NCBI GenBank assembly: GCA_003439945.1 | Contig: QVRM01000464.1 | Coordinates: 124,001-188,000 of the forward strand | Source: Dermanyssus gallinae | Taxonomy: Eukaryota; Arthropoda; Arachnida; Mesostigmata; Dermanyssidae | Direction of reading: 5' to 3' | Length of the DNA: 64,000 nucleotides | Translations under genes and position numbers: made by a program | The notes under the pieces: generated by a model | Seen by the model: the letters and a program-made list of their open reading frames with translations, nothing else | What the model was told of the DNA's origin: nothing | Databases searched by the model: none | Shown here: in pieces, positions 11,631 to 21,759 of the stretch | Layout of the letters: each line of letters opens with the position of its first letter | Numbering within the stretch: position 1 is the stretch's first letter

Positions 11631-12951
11631 CATATGGTGTTCAAAACGTATCGCGACTTTTGTGTTTTTTCAAAAATTATTCATTTATTCATGAATATCT
11701 ATTTTGTCCCCTTCAAAGTAATCCCCATGAGATATTATACACTTGTGCCAACGGTTTTTCCAATCTTCGAAGCACTTCAAAAAACCATTTTTTTTAATCT
11801 TGTTCAGCTCCTCCTTCGATGCCGTCTTTATCTCGTCAAGCGTAGCGTAACGTCGTCCTTTCATGGGCCTCTTCAGTTTAGGGAACAAGAAAAAGTCACA
11901 GGGGGCCAGATCTGGGGAATACGGTGGCTGCGGCATCATTAGTGTGTTGTTTTTGGCCAAAAACTCGCGCACAAGCAACGATGTGTGAGCAGGGGCGTTA
12001 TCGTGGTGCAAAAGCCAATTTTTGTTCTTCCACAAATCCGGGCGTTTCTGGCGGATTGCTTCGCGCAAATTGCGCATAACTTGCAGGTAATATTCCTTAT
12101 TGACCGTTCTACCCTGTGGCAAGAACTCATGATGCACCACGCCCCTGCAATCGAAGAAAACTGTCAGCAAAACTTTCACATTCGACCAAACTTGGCGCGC
12201 TTTTTTCGGTCTTGGTTCGTGCGGCAGCTTCCATTGAGATGATTGAGCTTTGGTTTCCACGTCATAACCATAAACCCACGATTCGTCACCAGTTATGACC
12301 CTCTGGAGCAAATTTGGGTTGTCGCGGACAGAGTCCAACATCTCATTAGCAATGTTCATGCGATGCTGTTTTTGGTCGCAATTGAGCAATTTTGGTACGA
12401 ATTTCGCGGCGACCCGTCTCATGCCCAAATCATTGATAAGAATCGAATGGCACGAGCCAATCGATATGTTTAGGTCCTCAGCAACTTCTCTAACGGTGAT
12501 TCGACGATTGGCCAATACCATTTTCTCCACTTCATTAATTTTTTCGTCTGTTGTTGAAGTGCTCGGGCGTCCGGCACGCTCTTCGTCGTTCACATCTTCT
12601 CGGCCTTCTGAGAACATTTTGTACCACCGATAAACGTTGCTTCGGTCCAAGGTAGCTTCTCCGTATGCCACAGTCAACATTCGGAATGCATCCGCGCACT
12701 TAATTTCGTTTTTCACACAAAATTTGATACAGGTTCTTTGATCCATTTTTTTGAATAGGTAAAAATCGAAGACGATCCAAAACACGTGCAAGCAAAGCAG
12801 CTGTCAACAATTAAGTGAACATTCAAAATGGCTGAGCTTGTCGGCATAAGTGAGAGACATGAGTACCAACATAACGCCACAAAAAATCGAAATTCGAATA
12901 TACGTAACCCGCGAAAATTCAAAAGTCGCGATAACGATTGAACACACCTCG
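11631..12951 (-). mobile_element. Mariner DNA transposon, copy 1 (full length, 1321 bp)
   Basis: A complete Tc1/mariner-type element. Its ends are imperfect inverted repeats of about 30 bp sharing a TATCGCGACTTTT core; the outermost bases differ (CATATGGTGTTC at the low-coordinate end, CGAGGTGTGTTC read inward from the high end). Both ends abut a TA (11629-11630 and 12952-12953), the expected target duplication. It encodes one transposase on the minus strand. Copy 3 at 27944-29264 has the same length. Confidence 0.93.
11685..12746 (-). CDS. Mariner transposase, intact (copy 1)
   Basis: A 353-residue transposase that would bind the element ends, cut them out and insert them at a TA. The N-terminal half (about residues 5-110) fits the paired helix-turn-helix DNA-binding region; the linker equivalent is KFVPKLL near 115-121. 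The catalytic triad is visible: D154 in TGDESWVYG, D249 in HHDNAPAH and D284 in YSPDLAPCD, with 34 residues between the last two, which is the DD34D signature. I chose the ATG at 12746 because the frame above it (to 12791) lies in the element's 5' leader and the protein then has the usual mariner length. There is no stop or frameshift. The nearest family match I can give is a mariner transposase of the kind seen in arachnids and insects. Confidence 0.93.
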   Translation of the reverse strand: MDQRTCIKFCVKNEIKCADAFRMLTVAYGEATLDRSNVYRWYKMFSEGREDVNDEERAGRPSTSTTDEKINEVEKMVLANRRITVREVAEDLNISIGSCHSILINDLGMRRVAAKFVPKLLNCDQKQHRMNIANEMLDSVRDNPNLLQRVITGDESWVYGYDVETKAQSSQWKLPHEPRPKKARQVWSNVKVLLTVFFDCRGVVHHEFLPQGRTVNKEYYLQVMRNLREAIRQKRPDLWKNKNWLLHHDNAPAHTSLLVREFLAKNNTLMMPQPPYSPDLAPCDFFLFPKLKRPMKGRRYATLDEIKTASKEELNKIKKNGFLKCFEDWKNRWHKCIISHGDYFEGDKIDIHE

Positions 12952-12961
12952 TATTAATACG
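12950..12961. repeat. 12-bp perfect palindrome at the junction of two mariners
   Basis: CGTATTAATACG equals its own reverse complement. Its left CG is the tip of copy 1 and its right CG belongs to the start of copy 2, each next to a TA. It is exactly the sequence expected if two inverted mariner ends sit six bases apart. Confidence 0.8.
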
Positions 12962-14096
12962 ATTTTTACCTATTCAAAAAATAGATCAAAGAACCTGTAT
13001 CAAATTTTGTGTGAAAAACGAAATTAAGTGCGCGGATGCATTCCGAATGTTGACTGTGGCATACGGAGAAGCTACCTTGGACCGAAGCAACGTTTATCGG
13101 TGGTACAAAATGTTCTCAGAAGGCCGAGAAGATGTGAACGACGAAGAGCGTGCCGGACGCCCGAGCACTTCAGCAACAGACGAAAAAATTAATGAAGTGG
13201 AGAAAATGGTATTGGCCAATCGTCGAATCACCGTTAGAGAAGTTGCTGAGGACCTAAACATATCGATTGGCTCGTGCCATTCGATTTTTATCAATGATTT
13301 GGGCATGAGACGGGTCGCCGCGAAATTCGTACCAAAATTGCTCAATTGCGACCAAAAACAGCATCGCATGAACATTGCTAATGAGATGTTGGACTCTGTC
13401 CGCGACGACCCAAATTTGCTCCAGAGGGTCATAACTGGTGACGAATCGTGGGTTTATGGTTATGACGTGGAAACCAAAGCTCAATCATCTCAATGGAAGC
13501 TGCCGCACGAACCAAGACCGAAAAAAGCGCGCCAAGTTCGGTCGAATGTGAAAGTTTTGCTGACAGTTTTCTTCGATTGCAGGGGCGTGGTGCATCATGA
13601 GTTCTTGCCACAGGGTAGAACGGTCAATAAGGAATATTACCTGCAAGTTATGCGCAATTTGCGCGAAGCAATCCGCCAGAAACGCCCGGATTTGTGGAAG
13701 AACAAAAATTGGCTTTTGCACCACGATAACGCCCCTGCTCACACATCGTTGCTTGTGCGCGAGTTTTTGGCCAAAAACAACACACTAATGATGCCGCAGC
13801 CACCGTATTCCCCAGATCTGGCCCCCTGTGACTTTTTCTTGTTCCCTAAACTGAAGAGGCCCATGAAAGGACGACGTTACGCTACGCTTGACGAGATAAA
13901 GACGGCATCGAAGGAGGAGCTGAACAAGATAAAAAAAAATGTTTTTTTGAAGTGCTTCGAAGATTGGAAAAACCGTTGGCACAAGTGTATAATATCTCAT
14001 GGGGATTACTTTGAAGGGGACAAAATAGATATTCATGAATAAATGAATAATTTTTGAAAAAACACAAAAGTCGCGATACGTTTTGAACACCATATG
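12960..14096 (+). mobile_element. Mariner DNA transposon, copy 2 (5' deletion, 1137 bp)
   Basis: Same family as copies 1 and 3, in the opposite orientation to copy 1, starting six bases after copy 1's target TA. It lacks about 183 bp covering almost all the 5' inverted repeat and leader. The remaining left edge, TA then CGA, matches both the first three bases of the 5' inverted repeat and a CGA upstream of the transposase start, so the deletion probably used that microhomology. The 3' end (CATATG) is complete and followed by TA at 14097-14098. Without its 5' inverted repeat it should not be mobilised. Confidence 0.88.
12981..14042 (+). pseudogene. Mariner transposase, start codon lost (copy 2)
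   Basis: The frame is open over all 353 codons and keeps the three catalytic aspartates (TGDESW, HHDNAP, SPDLAPCD). However, the initiator ATG of the other copies is ATA here (12981-12983), with one A missing just upstream. The next in-frame ATG would remove about 22 N-terminal residues of the DNA-binding region. A few substitutions separate it from copies 1 and 3, for example Ala for Thr in the STSxTDE stretch and Val for Gly in the KKNxFLKC stretch. I call it a recently disabled copy. Confidence 0.85.
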
Positions 14097-14244
14097 TATA
14101 TATATGAATAGTATTTTATTTTCGCTGAAGTGCTCATCTTTATTTTACTTGGTTTGATCATATTTTAATATTTGTGTGATTAGTAATATTTTTCTTTTTA
14201 TATTTCTACTGGGATCTTCTTCGGCTACTTTACTAAAAAAAAAC

Positions 14245-14247
<3 letters not shown>

Positions 14248-14284
<37 letters not shown>
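14248..14284. repeat. (TA)n microsatellite
   Basis: About 18 TA units. Confidence 0.88.
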
Positions 14285-14286
<2 letters not shown>

Positions 14287-14299
14287 CTGGTGCAAGCGT

Positions 14300-16240
14300 T
14301 GGTCTTACGGTTCATTTAGGCCACCATAGACCGGTCCTGTCTGTGGGTGTGAGTATGTCAGTCTGCTCGAGGCGATTTGACGCTGATCAACAGACAAAAC
14401 CTTTTTTTTCTCGTCTACATCTTCTCTTCTTCTGTTATTTCTCAACCGTCAACTTACGGTGTCGGCGATGCGAAAACAAAACAGGATAGACTGATGCAGT
14501 CAGCAAAAGCTCTGGAGAGTCGTTGATTTACATTTGTTATAGCTCTAGGCGAGGCCGATTGCTCCAACGGCAACGACGATGGTTCGTCTTGTGGTCGTAC
14601 TGCCAACAGAAGCAGCAGCAGCAACAACAATAACAACAGTAGTAGCAGGAGCAGCAGCAACAACAACAAGTACAACAATAGCAGCATCATCATCAACAAC
14701 AACAACACAGACAACAACAACAACAACAACAACAACACAAACAACAACAACAACACAGACAACAACAACTACAAGAACAACACAGACAACAACAACACAG
14801 ACAACAACAACACAAACAACAAAAACAGCAGCAGCATTAGCACATACATTCCAGGCAACAAGATAAATAGTTGTTGTTCTAATAGTGTTCGCAGCCGTCA
14901 TAGTAGTAGTAGTAGTTGTTGTAGCACCATGTAGCTGTTGTTGTTGTTGTTGTTAGTAGACCTCCTCTTTCTACGAATCGCCATTCGTTGTTTTGTTCTA
15001 CGTTTCTGTCAGCCGACAAGTAGTCAAGCGGCCGTATCCGTCTGCGCCTCCCTGTGTGTCTGGGCGTCTGCGTGTATGTCAGCCATCGGGTTGATGTAAA
15101 ATGATGTTCCGATCCGCGACAGCCCATTCATGTACGAGTATACATGTGTCTACGACGGGAACGACGACGACGATTCCGTCGCATGGGATTCGTCGCGGGC
15201 GCGCGTAGCAGCGATTCCCATGCGAGGGACGCATCGTTTGGCTTGGGCCAGCCCAGCTCCGATTTCGTTCTTTGTCGAGGTCGAGATGCAGGCGGGCGGG
15301 GCGGCAGTGGCAGCGGCGGCGGCGTGGAGGCGAACTTTTCACTGGCGGCAGCAAAGCAACTAAAGGCAGATCAATAGATACATAGATAGATTGATGGATA
15401 GGTAGATGAATGGTTGCGCTGGGCTCCTACGTCCCCCCCCCCCGGTTCCGGCCGCTTGTGCGCGCTGTGTCTGTCGTTATCGCCTTGTGCCTCCCCCGCC
15501 GCCCCCCGACTGTGACGACGCGTGGCACTCCGAGGGCGCCGCACGACACGATTTCTTTGACGACCCCCCCTCCGCACCTTATCACTCTAGGGTAAACACG
15601 CATGGGCACGTTTCCTCTCCCCATGGGCATAGGGCTTGACGACTCATAGCCTATAGGCAGGTAAAGGCGAATGAAACAGGGAATGTAATGGCGCCGGCCA
15701 GCCGACAGCCTAGCACATGCGTGCGTATTTGCACACATGCGTAACGAGTAAAGCCGGGGCGTCTGTCCAGCTGTGCCGTTCTATTGACACAGCAACAAGT
15801 GTGCTGCAGAGAAGCATACCTAGGTGCAGGCGCGAAACGTAGGACGCGCGCCCACTTAGCACATTCGCCGATTGTTTCTCCCATACGAATCCAGAATCCA
15901 ATTGTCTGAAGGTAGGCCATACAGGCAGGCTAATGTCGATCAAACTATATGCGTGCATATAATGTCAATGTAAAACGCCGAGTACGCTGCGCTAGGGCCG
16001 AAATCTCCTTTAGTCGTCCCCAAACTCCCAAAGACGGCGAGAAACACATTCGCATATACTGGCATTATTGCAAAGCGTCTAAGCTGTTGCCAATAATAGA
16101 CATTGATGCATCGTCCAAGAGTGCGCTTACACAGACAGGGTTCGTCGTAATGCCGGTTTTGTAAGGCCGAGTTCAAGCAAAATCGCCACCTCTGTATCGG
16201 TAATGTCAAACATCGTCAAACACAAAATATTATCCAATCA
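14300..16240. other. Simple-repeat-rich island, no supported gene
   Basis: Contains CAA/CAG-rich arrays (14600-14840), a GTT array near 14936-14955, and C-rich patches around 15430-15500. Open frames exist on both strands with low-complexity translations. No motif or splice structure persuaded me of a gene. Confidence 0.45.
14600..14840. repeat. Long compound CAA/CAG/ACA trinucleotide array
   Basis: About 240 bases dominated by CAA and ACA triplets with CAG and GTA interruptions. It gives poly-Thr/Gln/Asn on plus and poly-Val/Leu/Cys on minus in overlapping frames, so protein coding cannot be judged from frame length. Confidence 0.8.
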
Positions 16241-16243
16241 ACT

Positions 16244-16340
16244 CTGAGGTAGCATTGTAGTGGATCCGGGGAATTCTGAAGCAGCATTGTATTGGATCGG
16301 AGGAATTCTGAAGTGGCCTAATAGTAGACCCAAGGAGATT
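16244..16340. repeat. Three-unit minisatellite, unit about 32 bp
   Basis: The units at 16244-16275, 16276-16307 and 16308-16340 all begin CTGA(A/G) and end in GGA(G)ATT. The first two differ at only a few positions; the third is more diverged and one base longer. Confidence 0.75.
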
Positions 16341-16925
16341 CTGCTGTGACATCAGGAGCGCCTTTAGGCCCTTCTTTTAACAGATTATTTTCGTTATTTA
16401 TTTCACATATCCGTACACCTGCACTACAGATTCGTTCTCCACTGCTTTGCGAGATACACGGGCGAGGCGAGGCGTCAGACCCAGAAGTACTCAATTGCGT
16501 CGGCGTCGGTAGAACGAGACAGCGGACTAGTCCTAGCACCTGAATCAGATTTTCTCCAAGTATCGTGCGGCCGTGCGGATCGTCAAATGGATAAGGATGA
16601 TGACAGTAGTCATTCAATTTGCGCGCAACCTGGTACCGTCATTCTATTAAAGTGGGGCTGCAAACGGTGTAAGCAAGTCGAAAACTGGCTAATATCCAGT
16701 GATCAAACGCCTGAGCGCCCGCGGAAAGGACCAAACCAGCCTGCTATCGACAAGTGAGTGATGATAACGATGAGAACCGAGATTGCCAGCATACTACTAC
16801 AGTCGTTATCTTGCAGGGCCGTGTTCAGGACGAGCGCTTCATATTGTTAGTGGAAGTGTAGTGTCAAGCGCTTAAAAACTATTTATAGATACAAGTTTAT
16901 TTCACCAGAAATTGGTAGATATTAC

Positions 16926-18928
16926 CTAAAATTCATGTCGGCTGATAACGTCTTTCACTACTGCATGCGTCGAACCAGCTTCTATTTCGTTGCATTGCAG
17001 TATGTGGTATCGGTCAATATTACATGTGCCACAATATTTACATACACAATCTTCAATTTCAAAGCAATACCCTTTTAGGCATATATATTGGTGGTAGCCA
17101 TGCCAGGTAAGTCTGCAGAGTGCCCGTCTGTTCACTTGCATTCCCTGCTTCCAACGGTCTGTCGTGAATGCAGGACCGTCAGTGAACTTCTCTATGGCAG
17201 AGCTCAAATTACGCTTTTCTCTGTATGCGCGATATTGCTCTACGACGAGTGGGCTAAAAACGTATTTGTCCAAGATAAGATCGTCCACAAAGCTTCGCTC
17301 TTGGCATAGTTCCAACGCCAAGGTTGTCGATGCGTTACGCGGCAGTCCGAGCATATATCTCACAAAATTCGCTTTTATTTTGTCTATTTCTTTCATGTTG
17401 TCTAATGTTAAGTTTGGTGCTATGGGCCGAAGGCAGTAAGTTATAATCGGAGCTATTTTTATCTTAAAAAGGTTCATTCCGGTCTTAATGTCAATTTGTG
17501 TAAGATCTCCGAGTAGCGTCATGGTCGATACTGCTTTTGCACGCTTTTTCTCTATGTGTTTTGTAAAAGATAGGCCGGGTGTCAAGGTTACCCCGAGGTA
17601 GCTAAATTGACTTACTAATTCGATATTTTGGTTATTTACCCTGATGATATAGTCAAGACTGGCGTATCGGCCTCCTCGGGAAAATCGAAGGATTTTCGTT
17701 TTGGATGCATTAATTGTCAGCTTATATTGTGCGCACCATTGGCTCATTTCATTGAGGTAAAACTGTAAATGTGGTCTTGATTTGGCCATTATGATAAGAT
17801 CGTCAGCGTAGAATACATGCGTAGCTTTAGCATTTCGTAGTGTTTGGCTTAACCCTGCGACATATAGGATGAATAAGAAAGGGCTTGTCGTGTCGCCTTG
17901 TGCCAGGCCAATAGTCTGTTTAACTTCTTGCGCAATACAGTGCGGCCCATTTCTAATTGTGATGTAGTTTGCAGTGAGAATGCTTCTGATTAGGTTGAAC
18001 ATTCGACCTTTGATGCCAAAGTGATGTCGCATAGCTTCCAGGAGGCGGTCTCTAGGTACACTATCAAAAGCGGTTTTGAAGTCAACAAACGCTGCGTAGG
18101 TCATCTGTGCGCTGTTGAAGCGTTCCGTGAGAGCTCGTTCAGTTGACCGACCTTCCAAGAACCCATTCTGTTCCGTAGGTATTAGGTCTTTACACTCGCT
18201 ATGTAGTCGGGTCACCACTATTGAGGTTAATATTTTGTAGATTACGCTAGTCAATGCTATCCCGCGGTAGTTCGCTGGATCTGTGGCGTCGCCTTTGTTT
18301 TTGTAAATTGGTTGCAGGAAGCTTCGGCGCCATTGCCTTGGGATGTGCCCGTGTTCTAAGCATGCATTGAACAGCGCAGTTAGCTTTGGGGCTACGTGTT
18401 CTTTTCCCTGCTTAAGATGTTCGTGGTAAATATCATCAGGACCTGATGATTTTCCGTTCTTTTTCGCTAGTATAGCCCTTCGAACCTCCTCTTCCGTAAA
18501 GTCTTCCCAATTAGACTCTATGTAAGGAGCGTGTTCCTTCTCGGGCAGTTGAACATCGCGGTTCAGTAGGGCTGTGAAATGCGAGATCCACTCTTCGTCA
18601 TTTATTAGCGGGTTTGCTATGACAGGTCTCTTCGGCAAGAGGATCCACGGTCTCTGGATGCTGTCTCGTACCTGATGTATGCGTTGCGCAGTCTCGTATT
18701 CATATCTTTTTCTCATAATCATTCGTTTATATTTTTTCTTCAGCTCAGCTAGGTTTGCCAACCCCGATAAGCTCCAATCGTTGTGGCAACATATGCGACC
18801 TTTGATGGTTTTGCATTCGTGGTCAAACCATGGTTTGTGTCTCTGGTTTGTCGCAGTGTTGCTCTTATGTATTGCTGCAGCTTGAATGGCCCACCGAATT
18901 GAGCGCTCGTAAAAGTCTGTGATGTAAG
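16926..18928 (-). pseudogene. LINE ORF2, reverse transcriptase part with C-terminal finger
   Basis: A continuous frame of about 660 codons carries the RT of a non-LTR retrotransposon. RT blocks are in order: a NYRGIALTS segment, GFLEGRSTERA, FVDFKTAFDSVPRD with the first catalytic Asp, GLAQGD, and FYADD with the two metal-binding Asp. Near the C-terminus a CKYCGTC...HILQC pattern gives a CCHC-type finger. No internal stop is present after the frameshift that separates it from the endonuclease. The phase upstream of the TTG at 18761 stays open and homologous-looking to about 18928, so the ATG-like boundary at 18761 is not a true start. Confidence 0.9.
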
Positions 18929-19705
18929 GCTTGTTCTAGCTTTCTGAGACTTATCTTGCGACCGAGGGGATTTCGTTTGTCACCGCCAGTTCTACTCGTG
19001 TGAGTAAGACTGAAGGTAACCTTACAGTGCTTCCGCTCCGCTAAAATTATCGTTTTATGGTCCTTTATATAGGCTCCCGGTTCACTAGAGGTACGCATAA
19101 TTAGGTCTACAGCACTTTTTCCATTCCATGCTATATACGTAGCATCGGAATAATTACCTTCTATTTGCAAGCCCATTTTCCTCACTCCCTCTATAAAAAC
19201 TGCCGCTCTTGAGTCATCTTTAGCGAGGTTACAATTCAGGTCTCCTGCTATGATAGTGTGTTTACAATTGTCTGTACAAAGCATCAGTGACTCTCCAATA
19301 TCAAGTAAGATATCTGGCACTTTGCGGTCAGGTGGGCTATATATACATATTAAATAAAAGTCCCTTATTTCAACAACAACTAGCCTAGCCGTGGATCTAA
19401 GTAACCTAGACCACTCGGTCGAGCGCACAGCGACCGAGACCCCCCATTTTGGTCGTCCTCTATTGGGAGCCTTTATAGCTTCACCATGGTAGATCTTATG
19501 TTTGCGTAACACAATGGCTGCTGTGTCTGTTACAAAAGTTTCAGTGAGAAACATTATGTCGTATTGCGCAAACTCATTTTCCCCACAACTTTCTAATATT
19601 GAATGCAATCCTTCTACATTCCAAAGGATACATTGAGATATTGTCTTAGGCTCTGAACATTTAGTCGTGTTTGGAACAAGTTTGTTGTTGTCGCGTTCGA
19701 GTTTT
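18865..19705 (-). pseudogene. LINE ORF2, APE-like endonuclease part
   Basis: This is the N-terminal half of the LINE polyprotein, which nicks target DNA to prime reverse transcription. Expected exonuclease-endonuclease-phosphatase motifs appear in order: an LWNVEGL start (upstream of any ATG, in frame back to the TGA near 19702), FLTET, CIYSPP, AGDLN and SAVDLIM, then a final strand that has KHCKV where the usual Ser-Asp-His box would be, so that His may be intact but the Asp is not. The frame ends in a stop at 18865 only because a frameshift near 18915-18930 moves the reading out of the RT frame; the continuation (ITDFYERSIRWA) is in the other phase. Confidence 0.85.
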
Positions 19706-19853
19706 AGTCAATTTTGCGGGCTACCCTCGATCAGCATTGTATCAGATTGTTCAATTCGGGGTCGTTTATTACCTAGTCCTAAAGACGGTGGTTGCGGTGC
19801 CCCAAATACCCTGTATGGTTTTAATTGGCCTCGGAACGGCTTAAACCGTGTGC

Positions 19854-19858
<5 letters not shown>

Positions 19859-19891
<33 letters not shown>
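19859..19891. repeat. (TA)n microsatellite at LINE 5' edge
   Basis: About 16 TA units immediately abutting the truncated 5' end of the LINE. Confidence 0.85.
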
Positions 19892-19893
<2 letters not shown>

Positions 19894-20660
19894 AATAAAC
19901 TTCCATACAATAGATACACCCCAGGGAAATATGTATCGATTATTTTGATTTTTTGTTATAGATGTTGCTACAAGCAATGTTGACCTTCTGCGATTGTTCG
20001 TTTGCACATCAAAGAAAAAAAAAACATAAGATTTAGGCATACAAACAGCGCCTGTGCGTCATTGTTTTTAAATTTAAATAACAGCGACGGAAGGTTAAAA
20101 ACGTTCAGTTCAATGCCGCATTTTCTGAAAAGTTTTAAGGCGCATACGTGTGAATTGTACACATTCGTGTGTACCGTGCGCATGCTGAGTCTTATGACTA
20201 ACTTTTCTGTGCGTGTATTGTTGTAATGTACTATGAGCGTATGTATAGACAAATCTGTATTCAACATCCTTCGTACGGATTCGAGTGAAAATCAACAAAA
20301 GCCCGGCTCACAGCACGATTATTGTAAAATATTGTTTTTGGCGGAAAACGTTAACATCATTTGGATCACCTCTCTATTTACCCGGTAGTACTCGCAAACA
20401 CGACGTTTGTTTCGTGTTTGCAAAAGTGCATTGGGCTCCGAAATCTGTTGAACTCGGCTACAAACACCTGACAGCGCGTTGTAGGCGTGGTAAAGACGAT
20501 TGGAAAAGGAAACGTGTACCAAGCCGTCCAAAAAGGAGGAATGTCAAAAATAACTTCGATAAAAAATACTGGGCTTTAATAAGCGCCTTGTTTTTTTTTC
20601 TTTTTTTTAACACGTCAATGTTAATAAAGTAACACATGAAACATATCTGCGATTAATTTG
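19892..20660. other. No feature recognised
   Basis: A 115-codon plus-strand frame (20285-20632) is Lys/Arg-rich but has no motif I recognise and is overlapped by minus frames. I see nothing else here. Confidence 0.4.
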
Positions 20661-20673
20661 CAAATAAACTGAA

Positions 20674-21366
20674 TTGTTTCGCAAGTTGCAATTTAATGTT
20701 GATTTCTTTGAAAAAGTTTTAGTTAACCATTTAAATCATTTCCTGGATTTAAACCGCTTGTATGGGCTTGCCCAGCACGGCTTCACCACACATTGGTCTA
20801 TTTGTACACAGCATTTGAAGATAGCCCAGGACTGCGATATGATTATAAATGCTCAAAGGACGTTTCACCATTTTTATTTTGACCAACAATGCACACTTCA
20901 CCGGGTAGATCACTTCTTTCTGCGCCGCATATTAAAACACCTAGGTATCCACATCTGTACAGTGCAATGGGTGAGGACATTCTTAAGCGACTGTCACCTT
21001 CAAGTAACGGTTGGTGATCAGCTTAGTTGGCCGCGTGCAGCATTATCTTTTGGTACCTCAAGAAAGATATTTATCCCGCCTTCTATAAACGATTTTTGGT
21101 TTAGGCATAAAGAAGTAACTATTACCTTGATTGATTGATTGGTTTATTTGCTTGATAAGTGTGTGTACACATATCACCCTTTTATATCAGGGGCTTATTA
21201 TATAAATTCGCCACCTGACCTTGTCAAGTGCCTTAAATATGCAGATGACTTAAAGCATTATTATTCCTTTTGCCCAGGTGATTCTCGTGCCGTTCTGGAG
21301 TCGACTGCCGACGGTATTGCTCGACGGTGTTCCCAAAATAACATGATTCTCTCACTTTCGAAATAG
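20674..21366 (+). pseudogene. Degraded LINE reverse transcriptase (CR1/L2-like)
   Basis: Two frames carry decayed RT blocks. 20674-21138 has an FEKVLVNHLNHFL start, the QHGF block with a degenerate S-x-C-T-Q-H follow-up, and the WVRTFLSD segment. After stop codons, 21139-21366 has CLKYADDLKHY, the YADD catalytic box, and continues to ARRCSQNNMILSLSK, the helix that normally leads to the N-x-x-K motif. The first catalytic Asp block is eroded and the PQG block is disrupted. It then runs into the AT palindrome at 21466-21577. Confidence 0.75.
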
Positions 21367-21465
21367 TACTGAAACATGGATACTTGACTTTAAAGTATCG
21401 AAACATGGTGCATTTAACCTCGACTGCAAAATGTACAACTGCATTTTGTCATTCTACACGGAACC

Positions 21466-21508
21466 GAGGCATATATCCACAACCTTAATAATGCCAAAAT
21501 CAAAATCT

Positions 21509-21542
<34 letters not shown>

Positions 21543-21577
21543 AGATTTTGATTTTAGTATTACCAATGTTGTGGAGG
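21466..21577. repeat. AT palindrome with 60-bp perfect core
   Basis: The perfect core is 21496-21555: a 15-base arm (AAAATCAAAATCTTG), (TA)15, then the exact reverse complement of the arm. Outside it the arms continue imperfectly (CCACAAC and GAGGC blocks on both sides). The right arm also reads as RT sequence on the plus strand; the left arm is a diverged inverted copy of it. The second copy of the tandem unit begins at the tip of this palindrome. Confidence 0.88.
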
Positions 21578-21740
21578 CCTCATCGCGTCGTGTTAATACT
21601 GTCTTCCGCTGCTTCATTCTAACGACTCCTCATATGTACATTCGTCTTTATAAATCTACTGCTTTTGCCAAACTTATTGATTGCCCAATGCATAATGCGC
21701 TCCTGTCTGGGAGCCCCATATGATAAAATACAGAAAGTTA
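21541..21740 (+). pseudogene. RT thumb fragment (CR1/L2-like), copy A
   Basis: The translation reads ITNVVEASSRRVNTVFRCF followed by MYIRLYKSTAFAKLIDC, matching the post-catalytic RT region of CR1/L2-type LINEs where a helix ending in an R-x-F is followed by an LYK-S segment. It is probably the continuation of the 20674-21366 pseudogene with the intervening codons replaced by (TA)n. Confidence 0.6.
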
Positions 21741-21759
21741 GTGGAAGGCATCTAAGACA

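Larger units (their letters stand above)
11631..14096. repeat. Large inverted repeat formed by mariner copies 1 and 2
   Basis: Copy 1 (minus) and copy 2 (plus) are divergently arranged and nearly identical over about 1.1 kb, giving a 2.46-kb imperfect palindrome whose centre is the 5' region present only in copy 1. Both outer edges carry the same CATATGGTG 3' terminus. Small sequence differences between the arms argue against a simple fold-back sequencing artefact. Confidence 0.85.
16926..19858 (-). mobile_element. 5'-truncated non-LTR retrotransposon (LINE) with endonuclease and RT
   Basis: Reading on the minus strand: a short tail of an upstream reading frame (about 19855-19700, stop TGA), then an APE-type endonuclease, then a reverse transcriptase with a C-terminal Cys/His finger. 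The 5' side ends abruptly against a (TA)n tract at 19859-19891. The 3' untranslated limit below 16926 is not clear. Only one frameshift separates endonuclease and RT, so this is the best preserved LINE in the window. The clade is unsettled; APE endonuclease plus a C-terminal CCHC-type finger fits jockey/I/CR1-like groups. Confidence 0.88.

Noticed and set aside
11939..12633. Frames opposite the mariner transposase (and the equivalents at 13094-13788 and 28252-28946)
   Set aside because: They are antisense shadows of the transposase, repeated at all three copies.
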